A DNA stretch of 64,000 bases from Taklimakanibacter sp050246735 (lineage in GTDB: Bacteria; Pseudomonadota; Alphaproteobacteria; Rhizobiales; Aestuariivirgaceae). Position 1 is the stretch's first letter. Each line of letters opens with the position of its first letter. The notes below the pieces were generated by a model. That model was given only the letters and a program-made list of their open reading frames with translations. It did not search any database and was not told where the DNA came from. The position numbers and the translations under genes were made by a program. The stretch lies in assembly GCA_050246735.1 (NCBI GenBank), contig JBFWVM010000016.1, positions 1 to 64,000 of the forward strand, read 5' to 3'. Shown piece after piece: positions 1 through 7,442 of this stretch.

Positions 1-411
1 TTCACCTGGATGGGTTTCGACGATACGGTCAATGAAGCAGGCGGCGGCAGCGATCGCATTCTCGGTGATGTGGACTATCTTGCCAGCATCAGGGCGCGGG
101 CGGGTTATGCGATGGATGAAATACTCATCTACGCCACCGGCGGTGTCGCCTTCACCGAGGCGAAGATCAAGGGCGAACAGCACGGGAATTTCGATAAGGC
201 CAAGTTCAACGATGTCGGCGGTGTCGTGGGCGGCGGCCTGGAATGGGCGGCGTCGGACATGGTGAGCCTGCGCGCGGAGGGACTATATTACTTCTTCGGC
301 GACGATGAGGATGTCAGTGATTGGCATTCCGCCAACGACGGTGAGGAATTCGAGTTCGACGACGCCTTCATATTGCGCGTGGGCGCCAGCATACATTTGG
401 GCGGTCTCTGA
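1..411 (+). CDS. Outer-membrane beta-barrel protein, C-terminal part (5' end off window)
   Basis: The reading frame is open from base 1 and ends in TGA at 409-411, so the start lies outside the window. The visible 136 residues alternate polar and hydrophobic positions and are rich in Gly, Asp and aromatics, with motifs such as YATGGVAFTEAKI and LRAEGLYYFFGDD, ending in RVGASIHLGGL. This matches the last strands of Omp25/Omp31-like small porin-family barrels common in Rhizobiales. An outer-membrane location is inferred from the family. The gene is followed after 19 bases by an intrinsic terminator, so it ends a transcript. Substrate and exact subfamily cannot be told from this fragment. Confidence 0.75.
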   Translation, partial: FTWMGFDDTVNEAGGGSDRILGDVDYLASIRARAGYAMDEILIYATGGVAFTEAKIKGEQHGNFDKAKFNDVGGVVGGGLEWAASDMVSLRAEGLYYFFGDDEDVSDWHSANDGEEFEFDDAFILRVGASIHLGGL

Positions 412-430
412 CCGTCCGGCGGTACGTTCA

Positions 431-460
431 GGGGCGGTTTTCACCGCCCCCTTTTTGTTT
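431..460 (+). terminator. Rho-independent terminator of the outer-membrane protein gene
   Basis: A perfect 8-bp stem (GGGGCGGT at 431-438 with ACCGCCCC at 443-450), a 4-base loop TTTC, then CTTTTTGTTT at 451-460. It lies 19 bases after the stop codon of the upstream gene and about 90 bases before the 3' end of the convergent gene. Confidence 0.9.
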
Positions 461-547
461 GTTCGAGCCCAATCAGTGGCGGCCACGCCGATGGCGCCAG
501 GTTTGTTTGCGGCCATGCCATCACACCGCATTGCGGCGCGAATCCGG

Positions 548-2227
548 TCAGGGAGGGTTCTGGAAGAGCCGGCGCAGCGCTGCGCGCATCGCGGCTCTCG
601 TCGTTTCAAGACCTTTGCGATCCGACATGCTGAGATTCATGGCCGCATTGGCTTCGAAGAACAACACCCGGCCATCGGGCGTCACGTCGAAGTCGATGCC
701 ATAGAGATCAAGAGGGATTCTGGCGCGGATTTCCCGCAGGACCGCCATCGCCCCGGCGCCCAATGTCTCCTCCGGCCGGGCGATCATGCTGCTGGCGAGA
801 GCCGCTTGCCTGCCATCGGGATCGAATGCGGCGCGTTCCTCGCCGTCACGCTCGCGATGCACATTCCAGCGCGGGCCAAGATGGACATGGGTGATGAAGA
901 CATCCTGGCCGATGACCGCAGCCCTGATCTTGCGGTATACGCCCGCGGCGGCCGGATTGTGAACATATTCGATCGCGTAGAGCTGCATTCCCGGCAGGCT
1001 CGCGAGGTGACCGCGGAGGTCCGCCGATGTGGCGATCTTCACGGCGCCGGCTCCTCTCTGGCCGAAGGGGCCGCGAATGATGGCCGGAAAGCCGACCTTT
1101 TCGCCGACGACGCGGACTGCTAGGTCTCTCCTCTCCGGTTCATTGGTGAAGCGCACGAGGCGCGGGACGAGAAGGTTCGGGATTCCCGCAAGGCGATCGG
1201 CGTTCTTCTGACGCGTGGTCTCCACAGCCTTGCGCGGGTGATTGAGGACCGGCAATCCCAGCCGATCGGCAAAATCAGTAATGAATTGAAGAGTGCGGGG
1301 AGTGGACAGCATTTCCGCATTCACCCAGTTGTTGAGGATGACATGTGGCCGGGGCAGGGATGCTAGGGCTCGCAGGGCCGCCCGCGCCTCCGGGAAAATC
1401 GAAACGAAGCGGTATTGATCATTATGCCGTGTGGCGAGGGTCGCCGGGGTGTTCGCGGCAAAATGCAGATAGGCCGGACCGGTGGTGCGGTTGATCGATA
1501 CCGGCGCCTTGTTCAAGACGCCGACAAGCAGAAGCTGCGTCGGTTCCTTGGCCGTGACATATACGGGGACGGCCTCCATTGCCCTGCGGGTCAGGCGCTG
1601 GGCCTCCTCGGCATGGCCAGCGGCGTGAGCCGCCGCCGCATGTGCGATAAGAAGATTTCCGTCGACTTTGCCCGCCTCCGAAGTCAGCGGCCGCAAGAGC
1701 CTGACGGCCATTTCCGGATATCCGGCGTCGATCATGATGGCCATGGCGGCGGTGACGAACGCCGTGTCGCTGGACAGCTGCGAAAGCACGCTGTCCAGAA
1801 GCTTGCATGCCGCCTCTCCGCGATCGATATCCAGCAGGCCACGGGCGAGAGTGATTAACATGTGTCTGTCGGTCTGGTCGGGCGAGACGCCTCGCGGCCA
1901 CTCCGGAACGATCAGATCCGCAAAGAGGCCCGAGGCCTGGGCCGAGCCTTTTCGGCGGATCGCAGTCAAAAGGTTGGCGGTGGTGCGGAGCCTGATCGGC
2001 GCCGGTGACTCCACCGACATGCTCTTGCGCCAGGCGGCCACAGCGTCCTGCTCGCGTCCGAGCTGCAATTGCGCCAATGCGAGGAGGCCCAGAATCTCGG
2101 GATCGGCGGGCTGAGCTTCGAGGAGGGCGGTATAAAGGGCAAGGGCCTCCGCAATCTCACCGGCCTGGTGCAACGCCACCGCCCGCCTGTGACGAGCCGC
2201 ATATCCTTCGGTTTCGATTTCTGCCAT
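548..2227 (-). CDS. TPR-repeat protein fused to an ATP-grasp domain
   Basis: The protein has 559 residues. The N-terminal part has TPR-like helices (about residues 10-80: ALALYTALLEAQPADPEILG, LAQLQLGREQDAVAAWRKS), followed by further helical repeats to about residue 220. The C-terminal part, from about residue 310, is an ATP-grasp fold: a Gly-rich nucleotide segment (GPFGQRGAGAVKI), a YAIEYVHNP segment, and a metal-binding end GIDFDVTPDGRVLFFEANAAMN with the Asp/Glu/Asn set. ATP-grasp enzymes usually join a carboxylate to an amine or thiol through an acyl phosphate, but no substrate is evident. No signal peptide is seen. It stands alone, 21 bases after tctB on the same strand, so it may be read through from the tct operon. 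The ligase role is inference. Confidence 0.7.
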   Translation of the reverse strand: MAEIETEGYAARHRRAVALHQAGEIAEALALYTALLEAQPADPEILGLLALAQLQLGREQDAVAAWRKSMSVESPAPIRLRTTANLLTAIRRKGSAQASGLFADLIVPEWPRGVSPDQTDRHMLITLARGLLDIDRGEAACKLLDSVLSQLSSDTAFVTAAMAIMIDAGYPEMAVRLLRPLTSEAGKVDGNLLIAHAAAAHAAGHAEEAQRLTRRAMEAVPVYVTAKEPTQLLLVGVLNKAPVSINRTTGPAYLHFAANTPATLATRHNDQYRFVSIFPEARAALRALASLPRPHVILNNWVNAEMLSTPRTLQFITDFADRLGLPVLNHPRKAVETTRQKNADRLAGIPNLLVPRLVRFTNEPERRDLAVRVVGEKVGFPAIIRGPFGQRGAGAVKIATSADLRGHLASLPGMQLYAIEYVHNPAAAGVYRKIRAAVIGQDVFITHVHLGPRWNVHRERDGEERAAFDPDGRQAALASSMIARPEETLGAGAMAVLREIRARIPLDLYGIDFDVTPDGRVLFFEANAAMNLSMSDRKGLETTRAAMRAALRRLFQNPP

Positions 2228-2248
2228 GCTCCGGGAACCCTTCCTTGC

Positions 2249-2686
2249 CTAGGAAAGATAGTGAATCGCCAGTCCTTCAAAAAGCGGCATGTTCATCAGG
2301 CGTTCGAGTCCATAGAGCACGGCAAAACAAAGTGCGCCGCCGGCGAGCGCCACCGGCAGACGTTCATCTGCCGTGAAAAAAAGATAGGCGGCAAGAAGAA
2401 GGGGCGCGGCAAGACTAAATCCGAACAGGATGATACCCAGGGTGAAGAGGATCAGCCACACCATGATCGGCCTTTCGCCGCGGGAAACGATCGGCTCATC
2501 GTCCTTGCGATTCCGGCCGGCTCTGAGGTCGACGACGAATTGGACCAGGCTCAGGACCAGGCCAGGCAAACCGACCAGGAGCGGCATCAAGGCGGCTTCA
2601 GGGCGGAAGAAAGCTGCCTGGCTTACGAAAAAGGCGAACACCAGCAGCATCACAAGACTGGTCATAATCCGGCCGTTCGCAGTCAT
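2249..2686 (-). CDS. tctB: Tripartite tricarboxylate transporter, small membrane subunit TctB
   Basis: A 145-residue hydrophobic protein with about four membrane segments (SLVMLLVFAFFVSQA, LMPLLVGLPGLVLSLVQFVV, MVWLILFTLGIILFGFSL, VALAGGALCFAVLY), the size and topology of TctB. The ATG at 2686 overlaps the TGA of tctA by four bases (ATGA), which settles the start; the open frame continues upstream but has no reason to be coding. TctB is the small partner of the TctA channel in a secondary, binding-protein-dependent importer for carboxylates. The gene order here is tctC-tctA-tctB rather than the more familiar C-B-A. Confidence 0.85.
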   Translation of the reverse strand: MTANGRIMTSLVMLLVFAFFVSQAAFFRPEAALMPLLVGLPGLVLSLVQFVVDLRAGRNRKDDEPIVSRGERPIMVWLILFTLGIILFGFSLAAPLLLAAYLFFTADERLPVALAGGALCFAVLYGLERLMNMPLFEGLAIHYLS

Positions 2687-4173
2687 GAGCCGGCCGCTTT
2701 CCGCCGCGACCGCATGATATGGAGCGCGATGCTCGCGATTATGATCGCCAGGAGGACCAGAGAGAGAGGACGCAGAAGAAATCCCGGTCCCCATAGCGCC
2801 ATCGCCTTGTGGAACGAGTTTTCCGCGACAGGGCCGAGCACGATGCCGATGACGAAAGGCGGTCTCGGCCACTCATATTTCTTGAACAGCCAGCCCAGTG
2901 CGCCCAGGGCGAGGACGAGCACGAAATTCTGCCAGGCGCCGGCGCCCAGATAAGAGCCGAGCAGCGATAGCACGATGACGAAGGGAATCAGGAGCCCGAT
3001 ACGCAACGAAGCGATCCGGCTGAGCCAGGGTGCGGCCGCCAACAGCAGCAGAACCGCCAATATGTTGGCGATGGCCAGCGTCCACACCAGCGTCCACACC
3101 AAGCCGGTATCGTCGTTCACGAGGCCAGGGCCGGGTTTGATGCCGAGCATGACGAAGGCGCCGAGCAGGATCGCCATGCCCGAACTGCCCGGAATTCCGA
3201 AATACAATGTCGGCAGCAGCGCGCCGCCTTCCTTCGAGTTGTTCGCGGTTTCTGGCGCGATAACGCCTTCGACTGCACCTTTCCCGAATCGTTCGGGCGA
3301 TTTCGACGACTGAACCGCATGGCCGTAACACAGCCACGAAGCGACGTCGCCGCCCAGCCCCGGGACAAGGCCGACAAAAGCGCCGATGACCGAGGTGCGT
3401 AAAGTGAGGCCCCAATGACGGAAGACGTCGAGACAGCCATTCCCCACATCGCGCGTGCTGTAGCGAAATCCGCCGGCCGAGCCGTCATCCGCGGCATTTC
3501 CTCTGGCCGCAAGCGCAATCATTTCGGGGACAGCGAACAGCGCAATGACGGCGGTGACGGGGTCGATCCCGTCCCACAGGAATAGCTGTCCGTAGGTGTA
3601 GCGCTCCTCGCCGCTGTTCGGATCGAGTCCAACACAGGCGATCATAAGACCAAACAGACCGACGATCAGGCCTTTGAGTAGGCTGTCACCGCTCAAGGCG
3701 GCAATGAAGGTGATGCCGAGCACGGCAAGGAGAAAGAACTCGGCCGGACTGAAGGCCAGCACGATGGAACCGACAAGGGGCATGAGCAGGCTGAGAAAGA
3801 GCGCTCCGACCACGCCGCCGATTCCCGAAGCGCAAAGGGTGGCGCCCAGCGCCCGTCCAGCTTCTCCCTTCTGAGCCATGGGAAAACCATCGACGATGGT
3901 CGCCGCATCCGGGCCCGTACCGGGTATGCCGAACAGAATGCTGGGAATCGCCCCGCTGGTATGAACGACGGAGTGCATGGCCAGCAGGAATACCGCGCCC
4001 GGGACCGGGTCCATGCCGAAGACGAAAGGGATCAGGAAGATGATACCGAGCTTGCCGCCGAGGCCGGGCATTATGCCGAAGAACAAGCCCACGCATACGC
4101 CGCCTGTCATCAGCATCATCATATAGGGCGACAGGAAGATGCCGGCCAATGAAGATAGGGAGGTCTCGATCAT
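2683..4173 (-). CDS. tctA: Tripartite tricarboxylate transporter, large membrane subunit TctA
   Basis: A 496-residue integral membrane protein with about 11-12 hydrophobic segments. It carries the two TctA signature loops of the family: GIMPGLGG at about residues 33-40 and the repeat GLVPGLGGDVASW at about 269-281, which arise from an internal duplication. It forms the inner-membrane carrier that moves di- or tricarboxylates together with a cation, fed by the periplasmic TctC. Start ATG at 4173, 27 bases after tctC; the downstream tctB overlaps it by four bases, so the three form one operon. The substrate cannot be read from the sequence. Confidence 0.92.
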   Translation of the reverse strand: MIETSLSSLAGIFLSPYMMMLMTGGVCVGLFFGIMPGLGGKLGIIFLIPFVFGMDPVPGAVFLLAMHSVVHTSGAIPSILFGIPGTGPDAATIVDGFPMAQKGEAGRALGATLCASGIGGVVGALFLSLLMPLVGSIVLAFSPAEFFLLAVLGITFIAALSGDSLLKGLIVGLFGLMIACVGLDPNSGEERYTYGQLFLWDGIDPVTAVIALFAVPEMIALAARGNAADDGSAGGFRYSTRDVGNGCLDVFRHWGLTLRTSVIGAFVGLVPGLGGDVASWLCYGHAVQSSKSPERFGKGAVEGVIAPETANNSKEGGALLPTLYFGIPGSSGMAILLGAFVMLGIKPGPGLVNDDTGLVWTLVWTLAIANILAVLLLLAAAPWLSRIASLRIGLLIPFVIVLSLLGSYLGAGAWQNFVLVLALGALGWLFKKYEWPRPPFVIGIVLGPVAENSFHKAMALWGPGFLLRPLSLVLLAIIIASIALHIMRSRRKAAGS

Positions 4174-4200
4174 CAGTCGTTCCTGGCAGCACGGCCGATC

Positions 4201-5184
4201 TCAACCGCCCGTCAGCAGTCTCTTGAGCAAAACGAGGGTTTCCGGGTCGTGATCGAATGTCGCGCGGATGCGCTCGTCGACGATCTCCCCGCCGGCCGGT
4301 GCGATCGGCAGGTCGAGTTTTTTCGCTTCAGCGAGCAAACCGGGGTCGGCGAGAGCCGCGAGATAGGCGGCTCGGAGCGCGTTCAGCTGTTCCGGTGCCA
4401 GACCCGGCGGCGCGGCAGTCAGCCGCGACAGCTGCGCCTGCGTCTCGATCAGGGAGATGATCGACTTGGCCTCGGCGGTCTCGGCGAGAGCGCTCGCCTG
4501 AGGCAGGTCCGAATCCGGCTTGCCGCCAATTTCAAGAAGGATCTTGCCGTTTCCATTGTCGATGAACGGCTTGAGAGAGCTTGCGGAGCCGAGATTGGCG
4601 TCGATCTCGCCACGCAGCATGCTCATTTCTGCCTCGGTCCCTTCGAAACCTGGAATGATCTCGACATTCAGGCCCAAAGCGCTGGCGAGGAGCTTGGCCT
4701 CCTGATAGGCCGCGGAGCCCTTCCCCGAACTGGCCATCTTCACGGGACGATCCGGATTGCGAAAGTCGCCAATGGTCCTTACGGCGGATTTCGTTGAGAC
4801 AATCAGGACGCGCGATTCGGACGCAGCCTTGCCGATCCAACTCATCTTCGTCAGATCGAGATCGCCGAGATCGCCGGCCGTCATCTGCCAGTAGACCAGG
4901 CCGGTATTGAAGGTACCGATCGTCAGGCCGTCGGGATCGGCGGCATAGATCATCTTGGCGCCGACGAGATGACCGCCGCCGGGAATGTTCTTCACGATGA
5001 TCCGCGAGCCGGGCAAATGCTTTTCCAGATATCTCGATACGAGCCGGCCCATGGTGTCATAGCCGCCGCCCGGCTTGGTCGCCACGATATAGGTAATCGT
5101 CTTGCCATCGAAGGGATTGCTTTGTGCGCCGACAGGGTTGGCCCACAGCAGCAAAGAGCATGCGATCGCCAAAATACGGAACAT
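4201..5184 (-). CDS. tctC: Tripartite tricarboxylate transporter substrate-binding protein (Bug/TctC family)
   Basis: A 327-residue periplasmic binding protein. A signal peptide is visible (MFRILAIACSLLLWANPVGA, cleavage near residue 20), followed by the Bug-family start FDGKTITYIVATKPGGGYD and a second landmark, IPGGGHLVGAKMIYAADPDG. Bug proteins capture carboxylates such as citrate, tartrate, phthalate or small amides and hand them to TctAB. First gene of the tctC-tctA-tctB operon. The roughly 100 bases upstream (5185-5285) are shared with the divergent methyltransferase gene and must hold both promoters; I see no convincing consensus there. The ligand is unknown. Confidence 0.88.
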   Translation of the reverse strand: MFRILAIACSLLLWANPVGAQSNPFDGKTITYIVATKPGGGYDTMGRLVSRYLEKHLPGSRIIVKNIPGGGHLVGAKMIYAADPDGLTIGTFNTGLVYWQMTAGDLGDLDLTKMSWIGKAASESRVLIVSTKSAVRTIGDFRNPDRPVKMASSGKGSAAYQEAKLLASALGLNVEIIPGFEGTEAEMSMLRGEIDANLGSASSLKPFIDNGNGKILLEIGGKPDSDLPQASALAETAEAKSIISLIETQAQLSRLTAAPPGLAPEQLNALRAAYLAALADPGLLAEAKKLDLPIAPAGGEIVDERIRATFDHDPETLVLLKRLLTGG

Positions 5185-5285
5185 CAGCCGTTTCCCCGAT
5201 GACCTTTTTGCCCCCTGGGGAACTGGACATGATCTTACTTTGAGGCATAGTCAACCGCAAATGCGCGCAACCTTTCCGGCTTGTC

Positions 5286-6188
5286 ATGTCCCTCGATCAT
5301 ATGCTGCTTGACCCCGCAAGCTGCGGCGAGGATCTTCTCCACAATGCGGCGCGCTTCGGCGAGCTGGCGCCGCTTCATTGCTCGGGCTGCGCCGACTATC
5401 ATATCCGCAGCGCAGTGCACCGCTGCGCCGGACCGCCGAAAAGCGTGTTCGACCGTCCGGAACTCATTCAGATCATCCGGAAGGCCATCGCGGAGGTTCT
5501 TGGGCGCAAGGAAGGGGCGATCGAGATCGTTATGCCGGGCTGCGCCGATACGGCGGTGCTCGCGACGGCGGCCCATGCCGCAGCGACACTGGGAAGCGAG
5601 GCGCTCGGTCGATGCCGCTTCCGCGTGCTCGATCGCTGCCGGACGCCGCTGACGGTATGCGCGGAATTCGCCGTCAGACATGGCCTTGACTTTCGCGCAC
5701 ACCACTCGGATCTCGCTTCGGCATCGTTGCCCATGCATGCCGATCTCATCGTCGTGCACAGCCTTTTCCGCTTCATCCCCCATGCCGATCAGGTCAGGCT
5801 GTTGGATCGTCTGGGGGACTGGCTTTCCCCCGGCGGCCGTCTCGTCTTCTCAAACCGCATCCTGCTCGACGACAGGCGAGCCGAATCCGAGGCAGAGGCG
5901 CGCAAACGGACGGCCGCCAACAAGGCCGCACTGGAAGCGCTTGCCAAAGGAATATTGCGAATGTCCGAAACTGCCGAAGCTCTCGGGGAACGGCTTGAAC
6001 GCGCAAAGCATGACAGTCGGGAACGGCCGGGAGAATTCCGGTCGCTAGCCGAGGTTCGCGCGCTGTTCCGGAAATCCCGGCTCACGGAAATATCCGCGCA
6101 AAGCCTGGTGTGGAGATTCGCCATCGGACCCGACGATGTCCTGGAACGCCGAAGGGTTCTTGCCGTGCTGGAGCGCAGCCATGATTAA
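5286..6188 (+). CDS. Class I SAM-dependent methyltransferase-like protein
   Basis: A 300-residue soluble protein. The central part resembles a Rossmann methyltransferase: an N-terminal helical region, then HADLIVVHSLFRFIP (motif II/post-I-like) and LLDRLGDWLSPGGRLVFSNRIL (the late motif typical of class I enzymes). The canonical Gly-rich SAM loop is not clear; the equivalent stretch reads EIVMPGCADTAVLATAAH, so catalysis is not certain. The N-terminus contains several Cys and His (CSGCADYH, HRCAGPP). Divergent from tctC and 63 bases upstream of a small hypothetical gene. The target of methylation is unknown. Confidence 0.6.
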   Translation: MSLDHMLLDPASCGEDLLHNAARFGELAPLHCSGCADYHIRSAVHRCAGPPKSVFDRPELIQIIRKAIAEVLGRKEGAIEIVMPGCADTAVLATAAHAAATLGSEALGRCRFRVLDRCRTPLTVCAEFAVRHGLDFRAHHSDLASASLPMHADLIVVHSLFRFIPHADQVRLLDRLGDWLSPGGRLVFSNRILLDDRRAESEAEARKRTAANKAALEALAKGILRMSETAEALGERLERAKHDSRERPGEFRSLAEVRALFRKSRLTEISAQSLVWRFAIGPDDVLERRRVLAVLERSHD

Positions 6189-6251
6189 CCGCCTGGAAAC
6201 ATCGTGAAGGCACAGTTGCCTTCAGCCGCTTCTTCAGGAAAGTGCCGCGCC

Positions 6252-6665
6252 ATGCCGCCAGACGCCATACCGGAGGCCCGGTCCTTCACCTTGACCTGTC
6301 CGGCCAAGGATAGTCCCGACCGCAAGGTCCAGGCGATCCGCGAGCGCGGCAATCTGCCCCTGATGATCGACGACCGCCTCCTGGCCGAGATCGCGCAAGT
6401 CGACCTCGTCGAAAGCTGGGAAACGGCCGTCGCCCTGCCGGCCGCGGCCCTTGCCGATATGAGCCGGCTCGCCGGCGCGCGTCTGGCCGCGGTGCTCGAG
6501 GACAATATCGATGCCGCCGATCTCACCGACGTGGTGAGCGATGCCGCGGTGCTGTTTCTCCTTGCCATGCGCCGCTCCGGCGTGAGAACGCCTGATGAAA
6601 TCGGCCCCTGCGTCCTGCTCTGGGACGAGGAGCGTCGCCGTGAGCTCTTGTTGAAGCGTGCCTGA
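6252..6665 (+). CDS. Hypothetical protein
   Basis: Start chosen at ATG 6252 because AGGAAAG lies 8 bases upstream; a GTG at 6204 in the same frame has no such support. The product has 137 residues, is soluble, mostly helical, and acidic in its middle part (VLEDNIDAADLTDVVSDAAVL). No signal peptide, membrane segment or motif I recognise. Its TGA ends one base before the ATG of the VOC-family gene, so the two are almost certainly co-transcribed. Confidence 0.55.
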   Translation: MPPDAIPEARSFTLTCPAKDSPDRKVQAIRERGNLPLMIDDRLLAEIAQVDLVESWETAVALPAAALADMSRLAGARLAAVLEDNIDAADLTDVVSDAAVLFLLAMRRSGVRTPDEIGPCVLLWDEERRRELLLKRA

Positions 6666-6666
6666 G

Positions 6667-7107
6667 ATGAGCGACGATCTCTTCATGCCGGCGCCGGAGC
6701 TCGGCCGGTCCTTCCGGCGGGGACTCGGCGTCAACCTGCTGATGCGCGACGTCATGGAAGGCGTGCGCTTCGCGCAGGACGTGCTCGGCGCCACCATCCT
6801 GCATGCGAGCGAGGATTTCGCCGCCATAAGGTTCGGCGAGAGCGTGTGGATGCTGCATCACGACCGCACCTATCGCGGCAATGCCGCCCTGGGCCTCGTG
6901 CAGGATCTCGAGGGACGCGGCGCCGGCATCGAGCTCAGGCTCTATGGCTGTCCGCCCGATGAAGCCGAGGCCCGCGCCCGGGCCCAAGGCTTCACGGTGC
7001 TCGCCGGATCGATCGACAAGCCGCATGGGCTTCGCGAATGCGTCATTCTCGACCATGAAGGCTATGCCTGGGTGCCGGGCATCGGCATTCCCGACAGGAC
7101 GGATTGA
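6667..7107 (+). CDS. VOC (glyoxalase/bleomycin resistance) family protein
   Basis: A 146-residue protein with the paired beta-alpha-beta-beta-beta layout of vicinal-oxygen-chelate proteins: GVNLLMRDVMEGVRFAQDVLGATIL and a second half ELRLYGCPPDEAEARARAQGFTVL ending in the typical ILDHEGYAWVPGIGI. Metal-ligand candidates are the His in MLHHD and the Asp/Glu near DHEGY. Start at ATG 6667, one base after the previous stop; a GTG at 6658 would overlap the upstream gene. VOC proteins include dioxygenases, isomerases and resistance proteins; no specific reaction is implied here. Confidence 0.75.
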   Translation: MSDDLFMPAPELGRSFRRGLGVNLLMRDVMEGVRFAQDVLGATILHASEDFAAIRFGESVWMLHHDRTYRGNAALGLVQDLEGRGAGIELRLYGCPPDEAEARARAQGFTVLAGSIDKPHGLRECVILDHEGYAWVPGIGIPDRTD

Positions 7108-7442
7108 ACAGGACTGCGCACGATCAGCAGAGGCGGAAGGCGGCCCTTCCATCTCCGCCGTACGCGCTCCTGTCCGGACAGGCCGGTAGGAATGGGCGTC
7201 CAATAGACCTGCGACATCGGCACCTCTGCCATCATTCGAGGTGAGCGGACTCTCGCCTCCGACCATGACAGGAATTTTGCTGCGCGACAGCAAAATCACG
7301 ACGAATATTGTGCAATGCATGGTAGAAACTCAGGCGACGCAGGGCTGCGCCAGGGCGGATTTCCTCTCGGCCCGTTCCGGAGCTAAGTTGGGCGCGGCCA
7401 AGGTCAAACAGCATGGCGTTCTGAGGCGCCCGGAGGATTTTC
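7108..7442. other. 335-base intergenic region upstream of mmsA
   Basis: No convincing gene: the short frames here lack ribosome sites and family resemblance. It holds a small hairpin at 7135-7150 (GGAAGG / CCTTCC) just after the VOC gene, which could slow transcription though it has no T-run, and a strong palindrome at 7274-7296 listed separately. A GGAGG (7433-7437) sits 5 bases before the mmsA ATG. Confidence 0.6.
7274..7296. promoter_or_regulatory. Perfect 23-bp inverted repeat upstream of mmsA, candidate operator
   Basis: Two perfect 9-bp arms, ATTTTGCTG (7274-7282) and CAGCAAAAT (7288-7296), around CGCGA. It sits about 147 bases before the mmsA start. The dyad length and spacing fit a dimeric repressor or activator site; no regulator gene is next to it. 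As an RNA hairpin it lacks a following T-run, so an operator is the better reading. Confidence 0.45.

Noticed and set aside
5185..5285. TTGACT/CATGTC promoter for tctC
   Set aside because: The -10 match is too poor to list; only the presence of a divergent gap is supported.
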